Shown here: positions 52,995-60,860 of the stretch, one piece after another
How positions within the stretch are numbered: the first letter of the stretch is position 1
Layout: each line of letters begins with the position of its first letter
Source: Micromonospora sp. DSM 45708
GTDB taxonomy: Bacteria > Actinomycetota > Actinomycetes > Mycobacteriales > Micromonosporaceae
DNA: 64,000 nucleotides
Assembly (NCBI RefSeq): GCF_039566955.1
Contig: NZ_CP154796.1
Span: forward strand, 2,728,001-2,792,000
Direction: 5' to 3'
The notes under the pieces: generated by a model
Seen by the model: the letters and a program-made list of their open reading frames with translations, nothing else
The model's database searches: none
Told to the model about the DNA's origin: nothing
Program-made: the position numbers and the translations under genes

Positions 52995-53753
52995 ATGACA
53001 TCTCGCCGGTCCGACCGGCCCGCCGACCGGGCGGAATCCGACCGGCTGCTCGACACCGCGCACGCCGTGCCGCCGACCGACGCCGACCCGCTGACCCGGC
53101 TGCTCGCCGCCGCGACGGCCCCGGCCACCCCGGGCGAACTCGACGGCGAGGAACGGGCGCTCGCCGCCTTCCGGGCCGCCCGGGCCACGCCGGCGGTCGT
53201 CGCGCCGGCTCCGGCGTCCCGTCCGCGTCGTCGGCTCCGCGTCGTCGCCGCGCTGTCCGGGCTCGCCGCCACCGCGGTCGCCGGGGTGGCGTTCGCCGCC
53301 GTGCGGCTGGACCGGAGCCCGGCACCGGTGGTACCGCCGACCCCGACCACGGCGGATCCCGCCCCGACCGCCGCCGTGCCGTCGCGGTCGGCGCCCACCG
53401 GTTCGTCCGGCGCGACCTCCGGTGCGGCGTCGTCGCCCGTGACGCCGTCCGGGAGCCGGTCCGCCGTGCCGCCGCCGGTCGACGGCGCGCTCGTCGGTCA
53501 CTGCCGCGCCTGGCTGGCCAAGCCGGAGCGGCAACGGGCCAGAGCGCTCACCACCCCGGGCTTCGCCGACCTGGTGGCCGCCGCGGGCGGGCCCGAGCGG
53601 GTGGAAAGCTACTGCCGGACGCTGGTGCCGGCGGCGCCGTCCCCGAAGGCGGCGTCCCCGAAGACGCCGGCGGATCCGTCCCCGAAGACGCCGGCGGCGC
53701 CGAAGAAGTCGGCGGACAACGAGCGGAAGCCCGGGCCGGGCGACCAGGACTGA
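52995..53753 (+). CDS. Probable anti-sigma factor, single-pass membrane protein
   Basis: 252 residues; ATG 52995 with GAGGGGAGA just upstream, 16 bases after the sigma gene. A cytosolic part of about 75 residues (DADPLTRLLAAATAPATPGELDGEERALAAFRAA), one transmembrane helix (VVAALSGLAATAVAGVAFAAV), a Ser/Thr/Pro linker and an outer region with a Cys pair (GHCRAWLAKPERQRARAL ... VESYCRTLVP), ending in Ser-Pro-Lys repeats (SPKAASPKTPADPSPKTP). No zinc HxxxCxxC motif, so it is not a ZAS anti-sigma factor. The role is inferred from position and topology. Confidence 0.65.
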   Translation: MTSRRSDRPADRAESDRLLDTAHAVPPTDADPLTRLLAAATAPATPGELDGEERALAAFRAARATPAVVAPAPASRPRRRLRVVAALSGLAATAVAGVAFAAVRLDRSPAPVVPPTPTTADPAPTAAVPSRSAPTGSSGATSGAASSPVTPSGSRSAVPPPVDGALVGHCRAWLAKPERQRARALTTPGFADLVAAAGGPERVESYCRTLVPAAPSPKAASPKTPADPSPKTPAAPKKSADNERKPGPGDQD

Positions 53754-53911
53754 GCCGCCCGGCGCAACCAGATTCCGGACAAATATTCATCTCCCCGGGC
53801 GCGCGGATTCGGTCTGCTAGACAGAGGATGGAGGACGCGCGGACCCGCGCCGTACCGGCCGGGCCCAGGGCGACGGTGTGGTCGCCCACCCCCGGGGAGA
53901 GGAGCCGCCAC

Positions 53912-55147
53912 ATGGTGATGTCGCCGGAACTGGATCGCGCCACCGTCCTGGGGGACGAGGCCGCGGCCCGCGGGCACCTGGCCCGCATCTGCTTCAAGAC
54001 CGGCCCACCCACGCTCACCGGCGTCGAACTGGAATGGACCGTGCACGACGCCGCGGACCCGACCCGACCGGTCGACCGTGAGCGACTGCGCGCAGCGTTG
54101 GGACGGCACAGCCCCGTCACCCTCGACCCCACCAGCCCGACCGACGAGCTCCGGCGCGGCGGCACCGTGACCGTGGAGCCCGGCGGGCAGGTGGAGATCT
54201 CCACCCCGCCGCGACCGTCGGTCGCCGCGCTCATCCTGGCCACCGAGGCCGACGTCACGCAGCTACGCACCCGACTGGACGCCGCCGGCCTCGTGCTGGG
54301 CCGTACCGGCATGGACCCGTGGCGTCCGCCCCGACCGGCCGTGGAGACCGCCCGCTACCGCGCGATGCGGGACGTCTTCGACAGGCGTGGACCGGCCGGG
54401 CGGGCGATGATGTACAGCACGGCCGGGCTCCAGGTCTGCCTGGACGCCGGTGAGCCCGACCAGGTCGCCCAGCGCTGGGCCGCCGCGCACGCCGTCGGGC
54501 CGCCGCTGCTGGCCGCGTTCGCCACCGCCGACCGGCACGCCGGCCGGCCCACCGGTTGGGTGTCCGCGCGGATGGCCGCCTGGCTGGCGATCGATCCGGC
54601 GCGTACCCGTCCGGTCTGGTCGCCGGCCGATGCCGACCGTGACCCGGTGGCGGCCTGGACCGACTACGCGCTCGCCGCGCCGCTGCTGTGCGTCCGCGGC
54701 GACGGACCGGACTGGACCCCGCCGGCGGACGTCACCTTCACCGACTGGCTGGCCGGCGCGCTGCCCCGCCCACCCACCACCGACGACCTGGAGTACCACG
54801 TCAGCACGCTCTTCCCGCCGGTACGCCCACGCGGCTACCTGGAACTGCGCTACCTGGACGCCCAGCCGGGCCGGGCCTGGACGGTGCCGCTGGCGGTGCT
54901 GGCGGCGCTGTTCGCCGACCGGACGACCACGGGCGACGCGCTCGCCGCGGCCGGTCCGGTCGCCGACCGGTGGCACGACGCGGCCCGGCACGGGCTGGCC
55001 GACCCCGCGCTGGCCACCGCCGCGGTGGCCCTGTTCGACCTGGCCCTGGCCGCCCTGCCGGCGCTGGACCTGCCGGCCGGCCTGTACGACGAGACGCACC
55101 GAGCGATCCGGCGGCGGCACGCCGCCGCGGAGAGGGGACAGCGGTGA
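53912..55147 (+). CDS. egtA: Glutamate-cysteine ligase for ergothioneine synthesis
   Basis: 411 residues; ATG 53912 with GAGAGGAG 7 bases upstream. GCS2-family fold: TGVELEWTVHDA, GGQVEISTPP, PWRPPRPAVETARYRAMRDVFDRRG, MMYSTAGLQVCLDAG and YLELRYLDAQPG. Makes gamma-glutamylcysteine, the sulfur donor for EgtB. First gene of egtABCD; overlaps egtB by GTGA. A TAGACA -10 (53818-53823) gives a leader of roughly 80 bases; a separate promoter from the sigma/anti-sigma pair is likely. Confidence 0.92.
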   Translation: MVMSPELDRATVLGDEAAARGHLARICFKTGPPTLTGVELEWTVHDAADPTRPVDRERLRAALGRHSPVTLDPTSPTDELRRGGTVTVEPGGQVEISTPPRPSVAALILATEADVTQLRTRLDAAGLVLGRTGMDPWRPPRPAVETARYRAMRDVFDRRGPAGRAMMYSTAGLQVCLDAGEPDQVAQRWAAAHAVGPPLLAAFATADRHAGRPTGWVSARMAAWLAIDPARTRPVWSPADADRDPVAAWTDYALAAPLLCVRGDGPDWTPPADVTFTDWLAGALPRPPTTDDLEYHVSTLFPPVRPRGYLELRYLDAQPGRAWTVPLAVLAALFADRTTTGDALAAAGPVADRWHDAARHGLADPALATAAVALFDLALAALPALDLPAGLYDETHRAIRRRHAAAERGQR

Positions 55148-56472
55148 CCACGACCGAGCGACCGGGTACGGACGCCGAGCGGCTGCGCGTCCGGATCGCG
55201 GCCGAGCTGGAACGCACCCGTGCCCGCACCGCGCTGCTGACCGACGCGGTGGACGACGACGACCTGGTCCGGCAGCACTCCACTCTGATGTCGCCGCTGG
55301 TCTGGGACCTGGCGCACGTCGGCAACCAGGAGGAGCTGTGGCTGGTGCGCGACGTCGGGGGGCGCGAGCCGGTGCGCCGCGACATCGACGACCTCTACGA
55401 CGCGTTCAAGCAGCCCCGCAAGGACCGTCCGTCGCTGCCGCTGCTGCCCCCGGCCGAGGCCCGCGCGTACGTGCGGACGGTCCGGGACAAGGTGTACGAC
55501 CTGCTGGACGGCATCCGGTTCACCGACCGCCGGCTGGTCGAGGAGGGCTTCGCGTTCGGCATGATCGTGCAGCACGAGCAGCAGCACGACGAGACGATGC
55601 TCGCCACCCACCAGCTGCGCGCCGGCGCCCCGGTGCTGCACGCGCCACCGCCACCGGAACCGCGCGTCGGCGTCGGCGGCGAGGTGCTGGTGCCGGCCGG
55701 GCCGTTCACCATGGGCACCTCCACCGACCCCTGGGCGCTGGACAACGAGCGCCCGGCGCACACGGTGGACCTGCCCGCGTACCGCATCGACGCGGCGCCG
55801 GTCACCAACGGGCAGTACCGCGCGTTCATCGCCGACGGCGGGTACGACCAGCCGCGCTGGTGGAGCGAGGCCGGCTGGCAACACCGGGTCGAGGCCGGGC
55901 TGAGCGCGCCGCTGCACTGGCGGCGCGACGGTGACGGCTGGGCATACCGCCGGTTCGGCCGCTGGTCGGCGGTGCGGGACGACGAGCCGGTGGTGCACGT
56001 CTGCTGGTACGAGGCGCAGGCGTACGCGGCCTGGGCCGGCAAGCGGCTGCCCACCGAGGCGGAGTGGGAGAAGGCGGCCCGGTGGGACCCGGCGACCGGC
56101 CGCTCCCGCCGCTACCCGTGGGGCGACGAGGACCCGGGGACCGCGCACGCCAACCTGGGCCAGCGGCACCTGTGGCCGGCGCCGGTGGGCGCCTACCCGG
56201 AGGGCGCCTCGCCGCTGGGCGTGCACCAGCTCGTCGGCGACGTCTGGGAGTGGACCGCCAGCACGTTCCGTGGGTATCCCGGCTTCACCGCGTTCCCGTA
56301 CCGGGAATACTCGGAGGTCTTCTTCGGCGCCGACCACCGGGTGCTGCGCGGCGGCTCGTTCGGCACCGACCGGTCGGCGTGCCGGGGCACGTTCCGCAAC
56401 TGGGACTATCCGATCCGGCGGCAGATCTTCAGCGGTTTCCGCTGCGCCCGCGACGCCGGCCAGGGGGAGTGA
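55144..56472 (+). CDS. egtB: Ergothioneine sulfoxide synthase
   Basis: 442 residues from GTG 55144. Non-heme-iron enzyme joining hercynine and gamma-glutamylcysteine. A DinB-like N-terminal domain supplies the iron ligands H58 (LAHVGNQEE), H144 and H148 (QHEQQHDET). The C-terminal FGE-sulfatase-type domain contains GGEVLVPAGPFTMGTS, APVTNGQYRAFIADGGY, RLPTEAEWEKAARWD, GVHQLVGDVWEWTAS and RVLRGGSF. Full length; both domains intact. Confidence 0.95.
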   Translation: MTTTERPGTDAERLRVRIAAELERTRARTALLTDAVDDDDLVRQHSTLMSPLVWDLAHVGNQEELWLVRDVGGREPVRRDIDDLYDAFKQPRKDRPSLPLLPPAEARAYVRTVRDKVYDLLDGIRFTDRRLVEEGFAFGMIVQHEQQHDETMLATHQLRAGAPVLHAPPPPEPRVGVGGEVLVPAGPFTMGTSTDPWALDNERPAHTVDLPAYRIDAAPVTNGQYRAFIADGGYDQPRWWSEAGWQHRVEAGLSAPLHWRRDGDGWAYRRFGRWSAVRDDEPVVHVCWYEAQAYAAWAGKRLPTEAEWEKAARWDPATGRSRRYPWGDEDPGTAHANLGQRHLWPAPVGAYPEGASPLGVHQLVGDVWEWTASTFRGYPGFTAFPYREYSEVFFGADHRVLRGGSFGTDRSACRGTFRNWDYPIRRQIFSGFRCARDAGQGE

Positions 56473-56481
56473 ACCGGCCGG

Positions 56482-57264
56482 ATGTGCCGTCACCTCGCCT
56501 ATCTCGGCCCCCCGGTCACCCTGCGGAGCCTGCTGCACGAACCGCCGTACGGGCTGCTGCGGCAGTCCTGGGCGCCGCGTGACATGCGCGGCGGCGGCAC
56601 CATCAACGCCGACGGCTTCGGCGTCGGCTGGTACCCGGACGGCGCCGACCCGGTCCGCTACCGGCGGGCCCAGCCGATGTGGAGTGACACGACGCTGCCG
56701 GAGCTGGCCGCCGTGACGTCCGCCCGGGCGGTGCTGGCCGCCGTCCGTTCGGCGACGGTCGGCATGCCGCTGCACGAGACCGCCGCCGCGCCGTTCGCGG
56801 AGGGGCGCTGGTTGTTCAGCCACAACGGCGTGGTCCGGGGCTGGCCGGACAGCCTCGTCCCGCTCGCCGCCGGGCTGCCCGTCCGTGACCTGCTCACGCT
56901 GGAGGTGCCGACCGACTCGGCGGTGGTCTGGGCGCTGGTCCGGCATCGGCTGCGGGCCGGCGCGGCGCTCGGCGACGCGGTGGCCGACACCGTCGCGGCG
57001 GTGGCCGCCGCGGCGCCCGGCTCGCGGCTGAACCTGCTGCTCACCGACGGCGTCACGGTGGCGGCAAGCGTGGCCGGGCACGCGTTGTCGGTGCGGCGCG
57101 GCCCGGGTTCGGTGCTGCTGGCCTCCGAACCGTTCGACGACGACCCCGGCTGGCAGGCGGTGCCGGACGGGCGGCTGGTGCTGGCCACGGCGGCCGGGCT
57201 GGACGTCCACGAGCTGGCCACGGCCGCAGCGATCTCATCCACCGATGGCAGAGAGGACACCTGA
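56482..57264 (+). CDS. egtC: Gamma-glutamyl-hercynylcysteine sulfoxide hydrolase
   Basis: 260 residues. Class II glutamine amidotransferase-fold hydrolase; removal of Met exposes the nucleophile C2 (MCRHLAYLGPP). Further blocks: GGGTINADGFGVGWY and LFSHNGVVRGW. It removes the glutamate from the EgtB product. GGGGGAG lies 11 bases before the ATG. Its stop shares a base with the egtD start (TGATG). Confidence 0.94.
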   Translation: MCRHLAYLGPPVTLRSLLHEPPYGLLRQSWAPRDMRGGGTINADGFGVGWYPDGADPVRYRRAQPMWSDTTLPELAAVTSARAVLAAVRSATVGMPLHETAAAPFAEGRWLFSHNGVVRGWPDSLVPLAAGLPVRDLLTLEVPTDSAVVWALVRHRLRAGAALGDAVADTVAAVAAAAPGSRLNLLLTDGVTVAASVAGHALSVRRGPGSVLLASEPFDDDPGWQAVPDGRLVLATAAGLDVHELATAAAISSTDGREDT

Positions 57265-58229
57265 TGGGCGCGGAGCCGCTGGAGATCCACCTGGAGGAGC
57301 AGGACCTCGACCGGGCGCTGCGGGAGGACGTCCGGGTCGGGTTGACCGCGTCGCCGAAGTGGCTGCCGCCGAAGTGGTTCTACGACGCCCGGGGCAGCGA
57401 GCTGTTCGAGGAGATCACCCGCCTGCCGGAGTACTACCCGACCCGGGCCGAGCGGGCGGTGCTGGCCGCGCACGCGGACGACGTCGCGGCGATGACCGGC
57501 GCGAAGACGCTGATCGAGCTGGGTTCCGGCTCGTCGGAGAAGACCCGGCTGCTGCTGGACGCGTTCACCCGGCACGGCGACCTGGGCACGTTCGTGCCGC
57601 TGGACGTCTCGGTCAGCGCGTTGCGCGGGTCCACCGAGCAGATCGCCGCCGCGTACCCGGGGCTGCGGGTGCGGGGCATCGTCGGCGACTTCACCCGCCA
57701 CCTGGACCGGTTGCCCACCGGCGGCCGACGCCTGGTGGCGTTCCTCGGCGGCACGATCGGCAACCTGCTGCCGGCGGAGCGGGCCGGGTTCCTCACCGCC
57801 ATGCGCGCGGCGCTGGAGGCCGGTGACTGGCTGCTGATCGGCACCGACCTGGTGAAGGACCCGGGGGTGATCGTCCCGGCCTACGACGACGCCGCCGGCG
57901 TGACCGCCGAGTTCAACCGCAACGTGCTGCGGGTGATCAACCGGGAGCTGGGCGCGGACTTCGACGTCGCGGCGTTCCGCCACGTGGCGGTCTGGGACCC
58001 GGACCGGGAGTGGATCGAGATGCGGCTGCGCGCCGAGCGTCCGACCCGGGTGCGGGTGCTGGACACCGACGTCGCGTTCGCCGCCGGGGAGGAGTTGCGC
58101 ACCGAGGTCTCGGCCAAGTTCCGGCCGGCGGGCATCGCCGCCGAGCTGGACCGCGCCGGGTTCGCGCGGCAGGCGTTCTGGACCGACCCGGACGGGTTGT
58201 TCGGGGTGAGCCTGGCCCAGGCGGCGTGA
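57264..58229 (+). CDS. egtD: Histidine N-alpha-methyltransferase
   Basis: 321 residues. SAM-dependent enzyme making hercynine from histidine in three methylations. Family blocks: LTASPKWLPPKWFYDARGSELFEEITRLPEYYPTRAE, SAM site ELGSGSSEKT (G90-S94), PLDVS, GDFT, FLGGTIGNL, LIGTDLVKD and EFNRNVLRVINRELGADF. Last gene of the cluster. The PLP lyase EgtE that finishes the pathway is not here and must be encoded elsewhere or replaced by another lyase. Confidence 0.96.
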   Translation: MGAEPLEIHLEEQDLDRALREDVRVGLTASPKWLPPKWFYDARGSELFEEITRLPEYYPTRAERAVLAAHADDVAAMTGAKTLIELGSGSSEKTRLLLDAFTRHGDLGTFVPLDVSVSALRGSTEQIAAAYPGLRVRGIVGDFTRHLDRLPTGGRRLVAFLGGTIGNLLPAERAGFLTAMRAALEAGDWLLIGTDLVKDPGVIVPAYDDAAGVTAEFNRNVLRVINRELGADFDVAAFRHVAVWDPDREWIEMRLRAERPTRVRVLDTDVAFAAGEELRTEVSAKFRPAGIAAELDRAGFARQAFWTDPDGLFGVSLAQAA

Positions 58230-58281
58230 GGGCCGGCGCGACCCCTGTCACACCCGGCGACCGGGGCCGGCGGTGATCGGC

Positions 58282-58287
58282 TAGGCT
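58282..58287 (+). promoter_or_regulatory. -10 element upstream of the Mn riboswitch
   Basis: TAGGCT ends 8 bases before the first base of the aptamer (58296). Confidence 0.5.
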
Positions 58288-58295
58288 GGTCGGCG

Positions 58296-58389
58296 CGAAG
58301 GGGAGTAGCCCCCAATGTCGTGGTCGACACACTGGTGCGTTCCGCATCCGGCCACGCGGCCCCGGTCCCCGGGGCGGGCGAGACCTTCG
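58296..58389 (+). promoter_or_regulatory. yybP-ykoY manganese riboswitch
   Basis: The closing stem CGAAGG (58296-58301) pairs with CCTTCG (58384-58389). On its inner sides are the two signature segments GGGGAGTAGCC (left) and GCGAGACC (58378-58385, right), with a GC-rich variable arm between. These are the conserved Mn2+-binding loops of yybP-ykoY RNAs. The 68 bases up to ATG 58458 can form a hairpin (CGGGT...) as an expression platform. Controls a Gdt1-type manganese transporter, a known target of this class. Confidence 0.88.
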
Positions 58390-58457
58390 ACTCAGGCTGT
58401 CGCAGCCGGGTCGAGGGTGCCCCTGTCTCTCCTCCCGGCTTGATCGGGAAGGTTCAC

Positions 58458-59045
58458 ATGGAGGGTTTCCTCGTCGCGCTGGTGGTCAGCTTCGGCGTCA
58501 TCTTCGTCGCCGAGCTGGGTGACAAGTCCCAGCTCATGGCGCTGACGTTCGCCACGCGCTTCCGTCCGGTGCCGGTGCTCATCGGCATCACCATCGCCAC
58601 CGCGATCGTCCACCTGGCCTCGGTGGCCATCGGGGTCGGCCTCAACAGCGTGCTGCCCACGGGCTGGATCTCGCTCATCGCCGGTCTGGCGTTCCTCGGC
58701 TTCGGCGCCTGGACGCTGCGCGGCGACAAGCTCACCGAGGAGGAGAAGCGGAAGGCCGAACGCAGCAACAAGTCGGCGATCATCGCGGTCGGCGTGGCGT
58801 TCTTCCTGGCCGAGCTGGGTGACAAGACCATGCTCGCGACCATCACGCTGGCCACCAAGTACGGCTGGTTCGGGACCTGGCTCGGGTCCACGCTCGGCAT
58901 GGTCGCGGCGGACGCGCTGGCGATCCTGGTGGGCCGGATGCTCGGCCGGCACCTGCCGGAGCGGACCATCCGGTACGGCGCGGCCGTGCTGTTCGCCATC
59001 TGTGGTCTCTGGCTGGTCTTCGAGGCAATCCGGGAGCTGAGCTGA
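58458..59045 (+). CDS. Gdt1/TMEM165 (UPF0016) family manganese transporter
   Basis: 195 residues; six membrane helices in two homologous halves. The cation-site motifs E-x-G-D-(K/R)-(S/T) are VAELGDKSQLMALTFA in the first half and LAELGDKTMLATITLA in the second. A short cytosolic linker with DKLTEEEKRKAERSNKS divides them. Family members export Mn2+ or exchange Mn/Ca for protons. ATG 58458 is the start; the longer frame to 58320 runs through the riboswitch and is rejected. Induction by high Mn2+ through the riboswitch is expected. Confidence 0.92.
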   Translation: MEGFLVALVVSFGVIFVAELGDKSQLMALTFATRFRPVPVLIGITIATAIVHLASVAIGVGLNSVLPTGWISLIAGLAFLGFGAWTLRGDKLTEEEKRKAERSNKSAIIAVGVAFFLAELGDKTMLATITLATKYGWFGTWLGSTLGMVAADALAILVGRMLGRHLPERTIRYGAAVLFAICGLWLVFEAIRELS

Positions 59046-59162
59046 GCGGCGCTCGGATGATCAGGAATCACCACGATGGGTAAGTACCGGAGGTGACGCC
59101 GCGGCGGTGCGACGTGCGCCGCCCGGCACACCACCGAAACGGACGACCGGGAGGTTCCGCGC

Positions 59163-59360
59163 ATGAGCAGGCACGACGAGCCCAACGAGTACGGCTTCGC
59201 CGGGGGCGCCACGGCGCCGGAGCCACCGGCCGGCGGTCGCGCGGACGAGCAGGACCGCGCCGAGCGGGTCGCGGTTCCGGGTGACGACCTCACCGAGCCG
59301 TTCGCCGACGCGCTGGAGGAGACCGAGGACGCCGACCGCCCCGCCGAGCGGCGCCGCTGA
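59163..59360 (+). CDS. Small acidic hydrophilic protein
   Basis: 65 residues; ATG 59163 with GGGAGG 8 bases upstream. Sequence is rich in Asp, Glu, Pro and Arg (RADEQDRAERVAVPGDDLTEPFADALEETEDADRP), with no hydrophobic stretch, Cys or recognisable domain; probably disordered. Good ribosome site and codon use support a real gene. Ends in a hairpin shared with convergent nhaA. Function unknown. Confidence 0.6.
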   Translation: MSRHDEPNEYGFAGGATAPEPPAGGRADEQDRAERVAVPGDDLTEPFADALEETEDADRPAERRR

Positions 59361-59371
59361 TCGCCGTCGTA

Positions 59372-59407
59372 CGCCGGCCGCCGCCCCGACCGGGGCGGCG
59401 GCCGGCG
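59372..59407. terminator. Bidirectional hairpin between the small acidic gene and nhaA
   Basis: Perfect 16-base-pair stem (59372-59387 with 59392-59407), loop GACC. Confidence 0.75.
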
Positions 59408-59415
59408 CGTGCGGG

Positions 59416-60717
59416 TCAGGCCGGCCGTTCCTGGTAGACGTCCGGGATGCCGTCGCCGTCGTCGTCCCGGCTCTCCCGTTCACTGATCCGGCGGTGCACC
59501 CGGTTGCGCCGGAGCAGCACCACGGCGGCCAGGGCGGCGGAGATCAGCGAACCGGCCAGCACCGCGGCCTTGACCCGCTCGTCCTCGGGGCTCCCCGGGC
59601 CGAACGCCAGCTCCCCGATGAGCAGGGACACGGTGAACCCGATGCCGGCCAGCAACGCCAGCCCGACCAGGTCCGCCCAGGTGATCTCCTCGTCCAGTTC
59701 GGCACGGGTGAACCGGGCGAGCAGGAACGTCGAGCCGAACACGCCGATCACCTTGCCCAGCACCAGGCCGCCGGCCACGCCGAGCACGACCGGGTCCCGG
59801 ACGACCGCGCCGAGGTCCACGTCGACCAGCGGGACCCCGGCGGCGAAGAACGCGAAGACCGGTACGGCGAGGCCGGCGGAGATCGGCCGCCAGCGGTGCT
59901 CCAGCCGTTCGGCGAGCCCAGGCTCACCGCGCCGCCCGGCCAGGACCGGCACGGTGAAGCCGAGCAGCACGCCCGCCACCGTGGCGTGCACGCCGGAGGC
60001 GTGCACCAGCACCCAGGCGGTCACCGCCAGCGGGATCAGCGCCCACCACCAGGTGCGCCGCCGCTGCACCAGCAGCGCGAACCCGGCGATCGGCAGCAGC
60101 GCCCCGAGCAGCGGCAGCGGGTGGAATTCGGCGGTGTAGAACACCGCGATGACGGTGATGGCCAGCAGGTCGTCGACGACCGCGAGGGTGAGCAGGAAGG
60201 CCCGCAGCCCCGCCGGCAGGTGCGAGCCGATCACGGCCAGCACGGCGAGCGCGAACGCGATGTCGGTGGCGGTGGGGATCGCCCAGCCGCGCAGTCCCGC
60301 GCCACCGGCGCCCGCGGTCACCGCCAGGTAGACGAGCGCCGGCACCACCATGCCGCCGACGGCGGCGACCACCGGCAACGCGGCCCGCCGGGGGTCCCGC
60401 AGGTCCCCGGCGACGAACTCACGTTTGAGTTCCAGGCCGACCACGAAGAAGAAGATCGCCAGCAGCCCGTCGGCGGCCCAGGAGGCCAGGCCCAGGTCGA
60501 GGTGCAGCGCCGCGCCGCCGGGCCAGGGCACCCAGTCGCCCAGCGCGGCGTAGGCGGCGCGCCACGGCGAGTTCGCCCAGACCAGGGCGAGGACCGCGCC
60601 GAGCAGCAGCAGCCCGCCACCGACCGTCTCGGTGCGCAGCACGTCGGCCAGGAAGCGGGCTTCCGGCCAGGAGCGGCGTTCCAGCAGGCGGGAGGAGCGC
60701 GGGGCGTGATGGGGCAT
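59416..60717 (-). CDS. nhaA: Na+/H+ antiporter NhaA with C-terminal Asp-rich loop
   Basis: 433 residues, about twelve helices. Hallmarks: [20 protein letters not shown] (84-105), [17 protein letters not shown] (147-163) and the ion-binding pair D182-D183 in [10 protein letters not shown]. Exchanges Na+ or Li+ for protons in pH and salt homeostasis. After the last helix the tail reads [34 protein letters not shown] (418-426) is the calcium-loop pattern of thrombospondin type-3 repeats, odd for NhaA. The tail should face the cytosol if topology is normal. Monocistronic; convergent with 59163. Confidence 0.93.
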   Translation of the reverse strand: MPHHAPRSSRLLERRSWPEARFLADVLRTETVGGGLLLLGAVLALVWANSPWRAAYAALGDWVPWPGGAALHLDLGLASWAADGLLAIFFFVVGLELKREFVAGDLRDPRRAALPVVAAVGGMVVPALVYLAVTAGAGGAGLRGWAIPTATDIAFALAVLAVIGSHLPAGLRAFLLTLAVVDDLLAITVIAVFYTAEFHPLPLLGALLPIAGFALLVQRRRTWWWALIPLAVTAWVLVHASGVHATVAGVLLGFTVPVLAGRRGEPGLAERLEHRWRPISAGLAVPVFAFFAAGVPLVDVDLGAVVRDPVVLGVAGGLVLGKVIGVFGSTFLLARFTRAELDEEITWADLVGLALLAGIGFTVSLLIGELAFGPGSPEDERVKAAVLAGSLISAALAAVVLLRRNRVHRRISERESRDDDGDGIPDVYQERPA

Positions 60718-60860
60718 GCGGTGTCCGTCCGGGAGCAGGGGTCGGTGGATCCATCGCCGACCAGGCTTCCCGGCACACCGTCGCCCACCCTATCGGTCCG
60801 CCGGAGCGGCGGCGAGCGGAGCGGGGCCGGGGCGCCGCCCCACGCACCGCCGGCGGCGGG

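Noticed and set aside
58320..58457. N-terminal extension of the Gdt1-type protein
   Set aside because: This segment is the manganese riboswitch and its platform; the family starts at EGFLVALVVSFG.
59046..59162. SigB-type promoter GGGTAAG at about 59079 for the small acidic gene
   Set aside because: No matching -35 at acceptable spacing.
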